From: Puffinus mauretanicus | Lineage: Eukaryota > Chordata > Aves > Procellariiformes > Procellariidae | DNA length: 64,000 nucleotides | NCBI GenBank assembly: GCA_023333565.1 | Contig: JAJKFH010004035.1 | Coordinates: forward strand, 62,001-126,000 | Direction of reading: 5' to 3' | Shown here: positions 49,001-57,400 of the stretch, piece after piece | Layout: each line of letters opens with the position of its first letter | Numbering within the stretch: position 1 is the first letter of the stretch | Notes under the pieces: model-generated | Databases searched by the model: none | What the model saw: the letters and a program-made list of their open reading frames with translations, nothing else | What the model was told of the DNA's origin: nothing | Program-made: the position numbers and the translations under genes

Positions 49001-50981
49001 AGCAGGAAAAAAAAGGCCTTTAAGGATAAGGACAGCATGAAAACATCTGCCTCTGCCAGCTTATACAGCCTGTTTTTTCAGTCCAATGGGAAACGGAAAC
49101 AGTTCACCATTTCTTGTGTGCATTTTGAGTGCTAAAAGGGTGTTCACAACAAGCAGCATGTGATGTAGCTGTACTGAGGAGTGAAAAGCTATCCCAAGGA
49201 ACTGGGAATCAGCCAAACTTGGAGCTGCAGGCCCGGTTGCCTTAGTGGCCGCAGTTGTGTTGGCTGTCACCAGAGTGCTATGGTTGATTCACCCATGGGA
49301 AGGGATAGATCAGAGAGACTTCTGGTTCAGAGACATAAGCTAATTTCGGTCATGCTGAGGAATTCAGTTGCCAAGAACTGAGGCTCACCTGGAAGATAAA
49401 GTCTTTCTCAGCTGAAAGTCAGAAGGGTATGGTTCATTTCAAGACAAAGCTTTGTTTACTTGTTGCAATCAGTCATCAAAACAGATCTCGGAGCAGCTCT
49501 GGGGAACCCTACATACTGCATTAGCTGTTATTAAATGGCTGCGTGTTGACTAAAATATAATCCTACCCCTCATTTTTGTACAATCTCTTTTTCTAAGAAA
49601 AGGAGTGCAGAGAATGAGAAAAGAGCTGAGGGCACTTTTATTAGGAAAACAAGTTTAGTGAAGGGTGTTGGATGATTGAGAGGATATCTTAGAGATGCTT
49701 GGTAATACAAGCATGAGTACAGGCTGGCATTACAGTGAACAGAGTTGAAAGGTAAGGAAATTATTTTTAAAAATAAAACCCCCAAACAAAATCCTTATCT
49801 GAAAGAACTGAAGAGTTGACCTCCAGAAACAGAAAGCTGAGGTAAGAGTGTGCTGGGGCAGCAACTGCAAAAGGAGCACTAAATTGAGTTGAGTGAATTC
49901 AGCATTAAGTGGAAGCTGGAACTCATCTGGTATGCAGTTGGAGCAGCATGCTGGGTCATCAGCCAGCCCCCAGTATGGAAGATGGTTCCTCCCGCTGCCC
50001 TGAACGGTGTTCTGCAGTTCTCAGGCTTGCAGTGGGAGGGGAAGAGGTGGTGTAGGAAGGGAAGGGATCATGAGGGAAGGCTTCTCATTTATTGCACTTT
50101 GTGCAGCACTGTACCCAGCATGTCTACTAGTATGACTCGGTGAGGTGGGCAGCGGGAAGAGAGCAAGCTGCAGAATTAGATCAACGCACCTGTCTTGTAG
50201 TCAGTAGCTGTGAAGGAAGTGAGGTGGTATGTTCAAAGGAATGCAGGAGAGGATAATGTAGGTGGAGTTGGCCTTACAGCTGCTGGAGCTGTAGGTGAGA
50301 TCCATGTGTTGGGGAGGGAGCTGCTGTGAACCTTGCCAAGGAGAGGAATCCAAGCTTGGTTTAACCAGCTTTTAAAGAAATGCAAGTGAGATAATAGTTA
50401 CTAACTATTGAACCCTCTTCCTCAGCTAAAGCACAAGCCCTCCTGTCCTCTTCTAAATAAATTACAGCATAAATTTAACTACATGTGTGATGTGGGCCCT
50501 CAGCTCCTTCATTTAGGGGTCTTCAAACTATGGCTATTGTAATGAAGCAGTGCCTGATGGGGCAGTTAGTGCAGTTAGTTAGCACACAAGCCTTGAATTT
50601 AAACAACAATTAAACAACACTGATTAGCCACTGATTGTTTAAGTGGTCAATGGGATGGGGGTAATAGCTGGAGAAAAAGCCATTGAAAGAACAGATGCCA
50701 GAATTTTATGAGAACTTCCTAGCAATTTTCTAATGTTTTAATCTGCTTAAGCTTTTTATTAGTTCTGATCATGGAATTTACCTTCTGCAAAAGCATTTAC
50801 CCATTGTTCTGAAGACTTAGAAGTGCAGAAGCTTAACACTAATTTGTTCACTTAGGTTGTGTATGTGTCTGACTTCTTCAAAGCAAGAGGATGTACATTT
50901 CAACCAAAAGAAGATTCCCATACAACCCTACATGAGACTCCAACAAATGGAAATCACTTTGGCAGCAATCATCAACCATGA
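875..50981 (+). CDS. PLPP1: PLPP1, phospholipid phosphatase 1 (gene span, exons 2-6; exon 1 outside window)
   Basis: Integral membrane lipid phosphate phosphatase of the PAP2 superfamily. It dephosphorylates lysophosphatidate, phosphatidate, sphingosine-1-phosphate and ceramide-1-phosphate, mainly on the outer face of the plasma membrane. Coding pieces are 875-1029 or 13900-14051 (alternatives), then 17535-17815, 35268-35325, 48411-48587 and 50856-50981. With a usual 19-codon-plus-1-nt exon 1 the 2B form is 283 residues and the 2A form 284 (human isoforms 284 and 285). All three PAP2 motifs are seen: C1 KYSIGRLRP at residues 120-128, C2 SGH with catalytic His171, and C3 [12 protein letters not shown] at 216-227 with Arg217 and His223. 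The paired exon 2, the tail ending SNHQP and the MTREX neighbour favour PLPP1 over PLPP2 or PLPP3. No frameshift or in-frame stop is seen. The introns are long (3.5, 17.5, 13.1 and 2.3 kb downstream of exon 2B). Confidence 0.96.
2223..2244 (+). repeat. Poly(T)22 tract
   Basis: Uninterrupted run of 22 T. On the minus strand it would be a poly(A) tail, but no recognisable retroelement body adjoins it, so its origin is unresolved. Confidence 0.9.
7870..8060 (+). mobile_element. Degraded CR1/L3-like LINE reverse-transcriptase fragment (tentative)
   Basis: Conceptual + strand translation gives a segment like [16 protein letters not shown], resembling the RT stretch before the FADD box of CR1/L3 elements (LF-IFINDLEEG). 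About 25 codons later comes [12 protein letters not shown], resembling the M-KFN-DKCKVMH stretch of the same domain. Spacing and order fit. The catalytic FADD box itself is not preserved and stops are frequent, so this would be an old remnant. The boundaries are rough. Confidence 0.4.
11723..11745. repeat. Perfect 9-bp inverted repeat, 5-nt loop
   Basis: Arms TATTGTGAC (11723-11731) and GTCACAATA (11737-11745) flank GTGCT. It could be chance at this length. Confidence 0.8.
13469..13500 (+). repeat. Perfect tandem duplication of a 16-mer
   Basis: GAAATGCAATTTATGC occurs twice back to back (13469-13484 and 13485-13500). It lies 400 bp upstream of exon 2B. Confidence 0.95.
13900..14051 (+). CDS. 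PLPP1: PLPP1 alternative exon 2B (isoform-1 type)
   Basis: 152 nt, with CTAG acceptor at 13896-13899 and GTAAGT donor at 14052. Two bases complete the Ala codon, followed by 50 codons. The protein begins [10 protein letters not shown] and ends IIIPFSIIV, closely matching the exon 2 peptide of canonical PLPP1 ([18 protein letters not shown]). It carries the end of TM1, the first loop and the first half of TM2, which continues into exon 3 as IILGETLSV. If 2A and 2B were both included the reading frame would shift and meet TAG at 14017-14019, so productive transcripts should carry only one. Confidence 0.96.
15035..15087 (+). repeat. Short interspersed duplication (17-mer, period 36)
   Basis: ATCAGTGCTGGGACAAA is present at 15035-15051 and 15071-15087. 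A partial copy (GAAGAATCAGTGCT) lies between them. Confidence 0.85.
16376..16424 (+). repeat. 16-mer duplication, period 33
   Basis: ATAGGTAGATTCTGTA occurs at 16376-16391 and 16409-16424. Confidence 0.85.
17535..17815 (+). CDS. PLPP1: PLPP1 exon 3 (TM3, catalytic motif C1, glycosylated loop)
   Basis: 281 nt starting on a codon boundary after TCAG and ending with two bases (AG) of an Arg codon before GTGAG. It encodes residues 71-163 plus the split codon. In order: IILGETLSV (rest of TM2), a hydrophilic loop ([12 protein letters not shown]), TM3 (about [15 protein letters not shown]), then motif C1 KYSIGRLRP at 17682-17708 with Lys120, Arg127 and Pro128. Next comes the extracytoplasmic loop with a sequon NCS at Asn142, the known PLPP1 glycosylation site, and a second possible sequon NFS at Asn150. 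Retention of the next intron would stop at once (TGA, 17817-17819). Confidence 0.97.
22589..22672 (+). repeat. A/C-rich low-complexity tract
   Basis: Dominated by A runs interrupted by C, with very few G or T. It is similar in character to the longer tract at 27604-27755. Confidence 0.75.
23838..24890 (-). mobile_element. Degraded CR1 LINE, internally deleted
   Basis: Read on the minus strand, the order matches CR1 pol. Around 24785-24832 is [11 protein letters not shown] (endonuclease VLVGDFNFPDICW). Around 24630-24670 is [13 protein letters not shown] (GCLGQSDHEMVEF). Around 24070-24150 is [10 protein letters not shown] then VLKKVGDAM (KSMGPDEMHPRVLRELAD, start of RT). The remaining part, about 23838-24040, jumps to the CR1 3' end: an AACAGGCTGTGGAATCTCC block and GGTTGGACTAGAGGACCTCC near the terminus. 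The central and C-terminal RT is missing, so this is one copy with an internal deletion or two adjacent copies. Many stops and indels indicate age. The + strand open frames at 24353-24698 are antisense to it. Confidence 0.85.
27604..27755 (+). repeat. 152-bp A/C tract without T
   Basis: The + strand contains only A and C apart from two G, and no T at all. Units such as AAAAC, AAACC and CCCCCC recur irregularly. Open frames on either strand here (Lys/Pro/Thr-rich or Phe/Gly/Cys-rich) are composition artefacts. Confidence 0.95.
33239..33292 (+). repeat. 24-mer duplication, period 30
   Basis: ACCTTTAAAATGGTATAGG plus AATTC at 33239-33262 is repeated at 33269-33292 with one T/C difference. Confidence 0.9.
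33601..33641 (+). repeat. Repeated 10-mer AAGAGTACTA
   Basis: Two perfect adjacent copies (33601-33620) and a third near-copy at 33632-33641. Confidence 0.85.
34515..34543. repeat. 9-bp inverted repeat, 11-nt loop
   Basis: Arms TCCAGACTG (34515-34523) and CAGTCTGGA (34535-34543). This could be chance. Confidence 0.75.
35268..35325 (+). CDS. PLPP1: PLPP1 exon 4 (catalytic motif C2)
   Basis: 58 nt between a CCAG acceptor (35264-35267) and a GTAAGT donor (35326). The first base completes Arg164, then 19 codons run from LSFYSGHSS to LFLA. It carries motif C2: SGH with His171 (35287-35289), the residue that assists breakdown of the phosphoenzyme intermediate in the PAP2 family. The hydrophobic MYCMLFLA begins TM4. 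Skipping this 58-nt exon would shift frame and stop at TGA 48430-48432. Confidence 0.96.
37962..37990 (+). repeat. Poly(A)18 followed by (GAA)n
   Basis: A18 at 37962-37979, then GAAGAAGAAGA. The polypurine stretch can arise from slippage at an A run. No retroelement body is identifiable next to it. Confidence 0.9.
42389..42402 (+). repeat. Poly(T)14 tract
   Basis: A homopolymer T run that follows TTTCTTTC, forming a pyrimidine block. Confidence 0.85.
44883..44906. repeat. Perfect 24-bp palindrome
   Basis: TGTGGCTTCTTG (44883-44894) is followed directly by its exact reverse complement CAAGAAGCCACA (44895-44906) with no spacer. It lies within PLPP1 intron 4. Confidence 0.95.
45684..45714 (+). 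repeat. Twin CTATATAAGGACT motif
   Basis: CTATATAAGGACT at 45684-45696 recurs as CTATATAAAGGACT at 45701-45714. It is TATA-like, but no initiator or exon downstream supports a promoter. Confidence 0.7.
48029..48043 (+). repeat. Poly(T)15 tract
   Basis: A homopolymer T run about 370 bp upstream of exon 5. Confidence 0.85.
48411..48587 (+). CDS. PLPP1: PLPP1 exon 5 (catalytic motif C3)
   Basis: 177 nt (59 codons, residues 184-242), phase 0 at both ends, with TTAG acceptor and GTAAGT donor at 48588. It starts [14 protein letters not shown], the end of TM4 and a short basic loop. TM5 follows ([16 protein letters not shown]), then motif C3 [12 protein letters not shown] at 48507-48542. Arg217 and Asp227 are in place, and His223 is the family nucleophile that forms the phosphohistidine. 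Last is TM6 ([15 protein letters not shown]). The reading frame stays open for 60 more codons into the intron, to TAA at 48768-48770. Confidence 0.97.
48600..48675 (+). repeat. G-run block plus alternating purine-pyrimidine (GC/CA) stretch beside exon 5 donor
   Basis: 48600-48651 holds at least six G runs of three or more (GGGGGGG, GGGG, GGGGGG, GGG and others). 48656-48675 alternates pyrimidine and purine for 20 nt (TGTGCGCGCACACACACACA). The first G run starts 12 nt after the donor GT. G runs next to a 5' splice site are known hnRNP H/F binding contexts; any effect here is inferred. Confidence 0.85.
48863..48868 (+). promoter_or_regulatory. Candidate intronic poly(A) signal AATAAA
   Basis: A canonical hexamer 93 nt after the in-frame stop reached by reading exon 5 into intron 5. 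A GT-rich stretch (GTGTGGGCCTCTGT) lies about 45 nt downstream. The hexamer alone is common by chance. Confidence 0.35.
50856..50981 (+). CDS. PLPP1: PLPP1 exon 6 (C-terminal tail and stop)
   Basis: 41 codons plus TGA at 50979-50981, after the TTAG acceptor at 50852-50855. It begins [11 protein letters not shown] (end of TM6 and start of the cytosolic tail) and ends in the conserved PLPP1 tail: [20 protein letters not shown]. The middle of the tail (GCTFQPK) is shorter and less charged than the mammalian equivalent. This accounts for the total being one residue shorter than human. Confidence 0.96.
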   Translation, partial: VVYVSDFFKARGCTFQPKEDSHTTLHETPTNGNHFGSNHQP

Positions 50982-51203
50982 AGAGTGACCCACCTCACCT
51001 GTCTTGCTCTCTGAAAGGAAAACAATTTCACAAGTCTAACTATGTAATATAAAGTAAATGCCTTTAAGGGACTGCTGCTGCTTTTGGATGCTCACTTTAC
51101 GTGTATATAGTAACATCTACCACACTTACTGTATATCTAAAGTTTAAATTTCTGTTGGTTCAAGCTCTTGCTTAGAAGAAAAAAGCTATTCAAATTGTAA
51201 ATT

Positions 51204-51209
51204 TTTATT
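51204..51209 (-). promoter_or_regulatory. MTREX: MTREX poly(A) signal (AATAAA)
   Basis: TTTATT on the + strand is AATAAA on the minus strand, 179 nt downstream of the MTREX stop codon. This is a typical placement. Cleavage would be expected at about 51180-51195. Confidence 0.7.
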
Positions 51210-51289
51210 GAAAACACAGTAACAGTTATCTTACATACACTGCTGTTTGTACATGCCTTGTTGAAACAACTGTGGTTTAAATACACACC

Positions 51290-51295
51290 ATTAAA
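51290..51295 (+). promoter_or_regulatory. PLPP1: Candidate PLPP1 poly(A) signal (ATTAAA)
   Basis: The most common variant hexamer, 309 nt after the PLPP1 stop. No + strand AATAAA occurs between the stop and the MTREX coding exon. Further ATTAAA copies sit at 51443 and 51461. Confidence 0.45.
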
Positions 51296-51387
51296 AGAAA
51301 TAATGACTTGAGATGGAAGTAGCATGTGAAGCTGATGAACTTACTCCATAATGTGAATCTAGCACTGTTTTTAGAAGATGCCTTCTG

Positions 51388-51440
51388 TTACAGGTAAAGG
51401 CTTGCAGCAAACACAATATCTCTCTTGATTTTTGTAATCC
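51388..51440 (-). CDS. MTREX: MTREX last coding exon (stop)
   Basis: 53 nt: two bases complete a Gly codon, then [16 protein letters not shown] and TAA (51388-51390). The acceptor on the minus strand is TAATAG at 51441-51446. This is the invariant C-terminus of MTR4. Confidence 0.95.
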
Positions 51441-54400
51441 CTATTAAAAAGGAAAACTATATTAAAATCTAGCAGTCATAACTGACACAATTGCTATTTT
51501 AATTACAGTTACAGGCACGTAATACTTTGCAGTAGAGAAAGTGTTACAAGTCTTAAATGGAAGTCATTGTACATCCCTTTTCAGTCACAAACTTGGTTAA
51601 TCTGTCAGTATGCATCAAAACACTACCTTTTTAAATCAAACTTTGTTACACAGATGTTACCTGGAAACAGAGCAATGACGCTGTTTACCATGAAGTCAAT
51701 ACCAGAAGCTTACATTACCAAATCATTCACCCCACCCTGCCCTACCTCCAACTTTCCTTTCATACGCTTTCTAGAATTACTTCTTAAACTGTGGAAGTGA
51801 AATACATACCCTCTGCAAACTTATTTTCCAACTCTGTGTTTCCAATGGCTTTTGCAGCCTGGCACATCTGCCGAAGCAATTCTTCTAGCCTTCTCATGCA
51901 ACGAATTATGCTACCTGTAAAAAAAAGAGTGAGGGAAAACTTTGTATCCCCTGCCACAACTGAATAATTCAGTTGCTTGAGCCCACTTTGGACCAAAGCG
52001 ATAGTTACTTCTCCAACCCTGTTCAATTTACCTAGAGGCCAATGGTAAGAGCTGCCATATGTCTTAAGCTTGGTTCCTGTTTAACAGTAAATTTCCCCAT
52101 CAGGCATTTCCTTAAAGCTACGTCCAAATGCTTGTCCTGTTTTGTTTTCTTCTACTGTCTTCACAGCCTCTAACTAATATTTAGTCAGAGGTCCGTCTTT
52201 CAAGTACTTGTTAAGACTTCCCTCAAAAACCATACAGGTTTGGGGGATTCACATGTTCACCACATGTAGGTTTTGGGGTGAAGGTGTGTTTATTTGTTTA
52301 TTCTTTTGATAGCCCTGAGTTCGTCAGTAAGTTGTCTACCTTACTACTCCTGTGCCACTCAAGTCTATGGACCACTCTACCACTCAATCACCTGCTTACA
52401 GTAATGCATACAAGCTCAGTCTTGACACAGCCCCTACACTGTAACCTAGTACCCACTGTGGTTTGTAATGCATTCATCTTCTCCTTTCACTTACTTCTCA
52501 GCTTGGCCCAAGTCACGGTAACAAGTTTCATAAAATGACCCCAACGCTTATGCTCTTCTAGCAGCATGCAAACGGTATGCTGTTTGGTCGTTTCCTCCAG
52601 CATCCTCTCACACCTACAGTCAAAATTACTGTATGCAAAATAACTGTCACAGGGTAAATATGGGATGAAGGGATTGAGAGCAGCCCTGCCGAGAAGGACT
52701 TGGGGGTACTGGTGGATGAAAAGCTGGACGTGAGCCGGCAATACGCACTTGCAGCCCAGAAGGCCAACTGTATCCTGGGCTGCATCAAAAGAAGCGTGGC
52801 CAGCAGGTTGAGGGAGGTGATTCTGCCCCTCTACTCTGCTCTGGTGAGACCCCACCTGGAGTCCTGCGTCCAGCTCTGGAGCCCTCAGCACAAGAAAGAC
52901 ATGGACCTGTCGGAGTGGGTCCAGAGGAGGGCCACAAAAATGATCAGGGGGATGGAACACCTCTCCTATGAAAACAGGCTCAGAGAGTTGGGGTTGTTCA
53001 GCCTGGAGAAGAGAAGGCTTTGGGGAGACCTTACTGCAGCCTTTCAGTATTTAAAGGGGGCTTTAAGTATTGAAAGATGGGGACAGACTTTTTAATAGGG
53101 CTTGTAGTGACAGGACAAGGGGTAATGGTTTTAAACTAAAGTGGATTCAGAGTAGATATAAGGAAGAAATTTTTTACAGTGAGGGTGCTACAACTCTGGA
53201 ACAGGTTGCCCAGAGGTGGTAGATGCCCCATCCCTGGAAACATTCAAGGTCAGGTTGGATGGGGCTCTGAGCAACCTGATCTAGTTGAAGTCGTCCCTGC
53301 TCACTGCAGGGGAGTTAGACTAGTTCAATGAAGTACTAGCTCTAGACAAGGCATAATATCTGCAGAAAAAGTGTCCATATGAAAAGAGCATTCTACAAAG
53401 CTGTTGGGAAAGTGAGAAGTTAAGTAAACCAACATTTCTCTTCTAAAAAACATTCACACTGTACCAGTAGGCCATGTCAGTTTCTACAGTAAGAATAGGT
53501 TGTGTGAGGGCAGCAGTCTGTAAAACCTATTGCAGTGAGAGATGAAAAAAAGCCATAGGCAGTCTATTGGACACAAAGGACAAAGCCAAAGCAAGTGAAG
53601 TGCAGGCAGCTCCCCCGAGCATGGCCACGCTGCATTGTGGCAGGCCCCGGCTCGGCTCTAAGATCCTGCTTGTCTCCATTTACAACCCTGACAGCCGTTC
53701 CAGGGAGTATTCATTTACAGGCAGCGTAGCTGGGGTTGTTGCAAACATACTTTTTTTGTGCAAGAAAAAAATTTGCATTTTTGGAATAAATGACTATTGT
53801 CTATACTCACTTCCACAAAACAAAACAGGCCATCTGCAACTGATTAATAGGATACTTAGCTCAGTTTACCATTCTTCCCTACAGCTTTAAAAAGCTGCTC
53901 CAATTTCTATTTCTTCCCAACACACACATTTCAGCTCAATGACAACTCATTTTCATCAGCCAATCAACACTGCTCCAATCTGTGGCAAGCACACTTGCTC
54001 CTGGAGCGCTCGGGCTTATGCTGCAACCTGAACAGGCAGCCGTTCACTGACCACAACTACAAGCTTTCACACTACTCTTAACTGCACCCAAAAGGGGTTT
54101 CAGATAGATAGCAGAACACCATCTATCTTTAGGCATGCGGGCATGGAAGCATGCCATCGACTCAAGATTTCTGTCTAGAAAAGTTCTGCTAGTGACTGTT
54201 AGCCCGGCTGGCAGCACAAAATTGAACATTAGTTTCTCACTCAGGAAGAGCAGTGTCTTTCAGAAAGCACTTTTAGTAACTTTGCAGGGTGGGGGGTGAT
54301 GAAAAACTAGTTTAAAAAAAGTGGTGGCTTCCAACACACTCTCTAATGGCTGGACAATTTTGTGCCTCCTTACTAAAACTGGTGCACAACAGTGAAGTTG

Positions 54401-57400
54401 GGACTCCCTGCAATAGCAGCAACTCAGTATTGCTAATTCCACATTGCCCAAAAGAGGAAGAGGAAAATACACGTCCTTTTAGAGCTTTAATGAGGTATCG
54501 TGCTGTACTTCATGGTAACGACCTCTATCAAAACTAAGACAGGAAGCGCTAATACCTAAAATGAAAATTTGTACTTAAAATCAAAATAAGGACGCTGTGG
54601 GTTTTGGTTTGTGTTTTGTTGTTTGGCTGGGTTTTGGCGTTTTTTTGTATTCTGGTTTTTAATTTCTTTGTAATCACTATAGCAACTTGGCTAACCAGGG
54701 CAAACTCCCCTGGGATTTAGCAACACCACATTGCATTTAAGGTAAGAGTAACTGACAGTGGACGTCTGAAGTGCTTTCCTTCTGTTTGGATAATGCACAG
54801 AAAACCAGCCCTATTAAAAGTTAATGGACGAATCATGCGTCAGCCCCTGCCACAGAGCTGAACTTCTCCAAATAGGCCCGTAAGATCTCATTTTGAGGGA
54901 GGTAGCACTGTTGACTAGGACAAAGTTGAGCGACCAGCCTTAGCTAGCCCGAATATGGTAAAGGGAAAACGTTAGTGCCCTGTGTATTCTGAACAGACAG
55001 GTGCCAACGTAAAAACATAAGCCAGCTACTGCTTCTCCTTTTGTGTTGCCCTTACTCAGGATGCCTCTACAGCAGATGTAAGGCTCAGACATTCATTGCA
55101 ATAGGAGGAATCTGCTGAATGCAGAATCAAAGACTTCCAGGACTCCTGTTGCTCGCAGGCAATCTGCTTTAGAAAGTTCCTGGGTCTATGCATTGGATTA
55201 CAGAAGTGCATGAATTTCATTGTTTTAAGGGCTCCCATTTCAACTGTGTACACACAAACAGGAAAACGGCATGTGAGAGAGGCAAGACAATGGTGACTAA
55301 CAACTTCAAAAAAGGATTTTCAAATATCAGTCATCAAACACAGACTTGTAAGACTGGTGCACCCATCCTACTGTTCTTCACAACTTTCAACATAACTGGT
55401 AAAAGACAAAATTAGGTTTGTCATTTTGGTTTGACTTTCAGGTGGATGGTTTGTCTTTTTACGTAGTATCCGGGCTTTAAGTCATCCTACTTTCAAAGTA
55501 ATGAAAACTAAGTATTCCTCCTCAAGGGGCAGTTTCTAGTACTCCAATTTTAGGAACCAAATTAACCCAGGTGACAGGTTACATCTAGCTTTTCAAATAT
55601 CTGCATTGCACTGCTGTGATGAACCATCCAAAACAGCGACTTGGTTACCACCTCTCACTTCTGTCATCATTAAGACAGCAGGAGGAACCTTCAATTTACC
55701 AAGTAAATAAAAAACTGTAATGAAGATAAGCGCAAGAGCTGTACTTCTTCATGGCAAGCATTTGGTATTTCTCCCTTTAACTAGCAAAGGTCAGCATTAC
55801 TTTTTGTTGCAATACTTGGGATTTCTGAGTTTTATACTAAGTTTTTAAAATGTAGAGATATCCCTTTTAAGAAGTCCTCTATAGATTCTAAATTATAAAC
55901 AGTGTAACTATAAATTAACATAAATAGTAAACAAATTTTTTCCCACTTAGTTTCAGCCGTGCAGATACTTGAATACATCTGAGTTAATAAATTTTGTGAT
56001 CTATTATAAGGTTATTCAGAATTACCATTCCACGTTATGGAATTACCATCTCACACCTCCTAAAGAGGAACTGATTAACATACCTTCAAAGACATCAGTC
56101 ATTTTGCAGATATGAGCAAAGTTAGCTCCATTTGCCCATGTATATACAACATCCATTAGGTTTGGTCTGAAAGAATTTAAGTAATTTTCTTCATCAATTT
56201 CCAGTTTTGCTTCTGCTGACACCTTGGCGATTCTTTTTGCACACTCCTTTAAAAAAAAATTTTAGATTTATAATATGCTTAAACAGATTAAGTCTTTAAC
56301 CAATAGAAAGACTTGCATATTACTAGGTACTGCACACAGGATGGGGTTTCCTTTTTAGTGTGAAATTATTCACAATCAGAAAGTAAACCATTTTTTACAT
56401 TAAGTCTGCCTGCACTAACAACTCACAGTGTAGTATGCAAGCTTATAAAAGTTTTTAAAGGCGTGTTCTAAATTAGCATAAAGATTTCTTGCAAACAAGA
56501 TAACCCATTATTACGCACTGCAAAACCACATGCAGTGCCAGCCAAATTCACTGATGATCCAAAATCAAGTCTTCACCGTGTGCTTATTATACTTTAACTC
56601 ATACACTCTAGTCACGTTAACGTTAACCCTGAGCTCAGGCAGATTTCTAATGGACAGATTACCTGCATTTGCCGAAGTGGTCCTGCCAACTGCTCTGTCA
56701 ATTTTGGCATTTCACTGGACTGAAAAAGAAGACATTAAATAATCTCATGCGCTCCCATACATTTGCTCTACACCAAATTTAATGCAAAAATAGAAGTTCA
56801 ATCCGTGCTAGTGCCATCCTAAATTACTCCAATGACTTCTCAAACCTGTTATCAGACACTAAAATTTACTGAATTCCCCAAGTACTTGTTCCTCCAACTA
56901 AAACAGAAAACGAAATCTTTCTGACCAGTATGCCACCAGTAAAAAAAAGCAGGTGAAAAAAAGCACCTGCTTTCTGAATACTTCCAAAATTCCCTCTATT
57001 TAGCTGTTCCAAAATGCTGATCATTTACTACTTTAACTGTTACAAGCTTTTTCTTAAGAATATAAAAAGCAAATGCTTTTAATAACTTAAACATCAATGG
57101 TTATATATAAATATATGGCTATTCAAATAGAGCAACATTTTTATGTCCCTCCTGTTTAGACCCAAGTACTATTGTTCAGTGAACCACAATATTCTAATTA
57201 GCAATGGCTTTCCTTGGTATCCCTTCTATACCGAAAGTAATTCATTAGCATCTGCTGCTAATGTGCTTTCCACATTTAGAATCAACCTGAGTGATTATTG
57301 CTAGCTATCTGCAGTAATGCTTCATAAGTTTGATTTTGCTGTATTTTCCTGATGATGCTAAACTTCTATACCAACAGCATCTGGTATTAAATGCCCATGG

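Larger units (their letters stand above)
48588..50855 (+). other. PLPP1 intron 5
   Basis: 2.3 kb, the shortest PLPP1 intron in view. It begins with a G-rich block and an alternating purine-pyrimidine stretch (48600-48675), holds an AATAAA at 48863-48868, and ends in CTTAG at 50851-50855. The rest is unremarkable. Confidence 0.85.
50982..51315 (+). other. PLPP1: PLPP1 3'UTR (end estimated)
   Basis: Non-coding sequence after the TGA. The end is set about 20 nt past the ATTAAA at 51290-51295. A weaker AATATA at 51046-51051 would give a UTR of only about 90 nt. If the distal site is used the UTR overlaps the antisense MTREX 3'UTR. Confidence 0.5.
51185..51387 (-). other. MTREX: MTREX 3'UTR (end estimated)
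   Basis: About 200 nt between the TAA (51388-51390) and the expected cleavage point after the AATAAA at 51204-51209. Confidence 0.65.
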
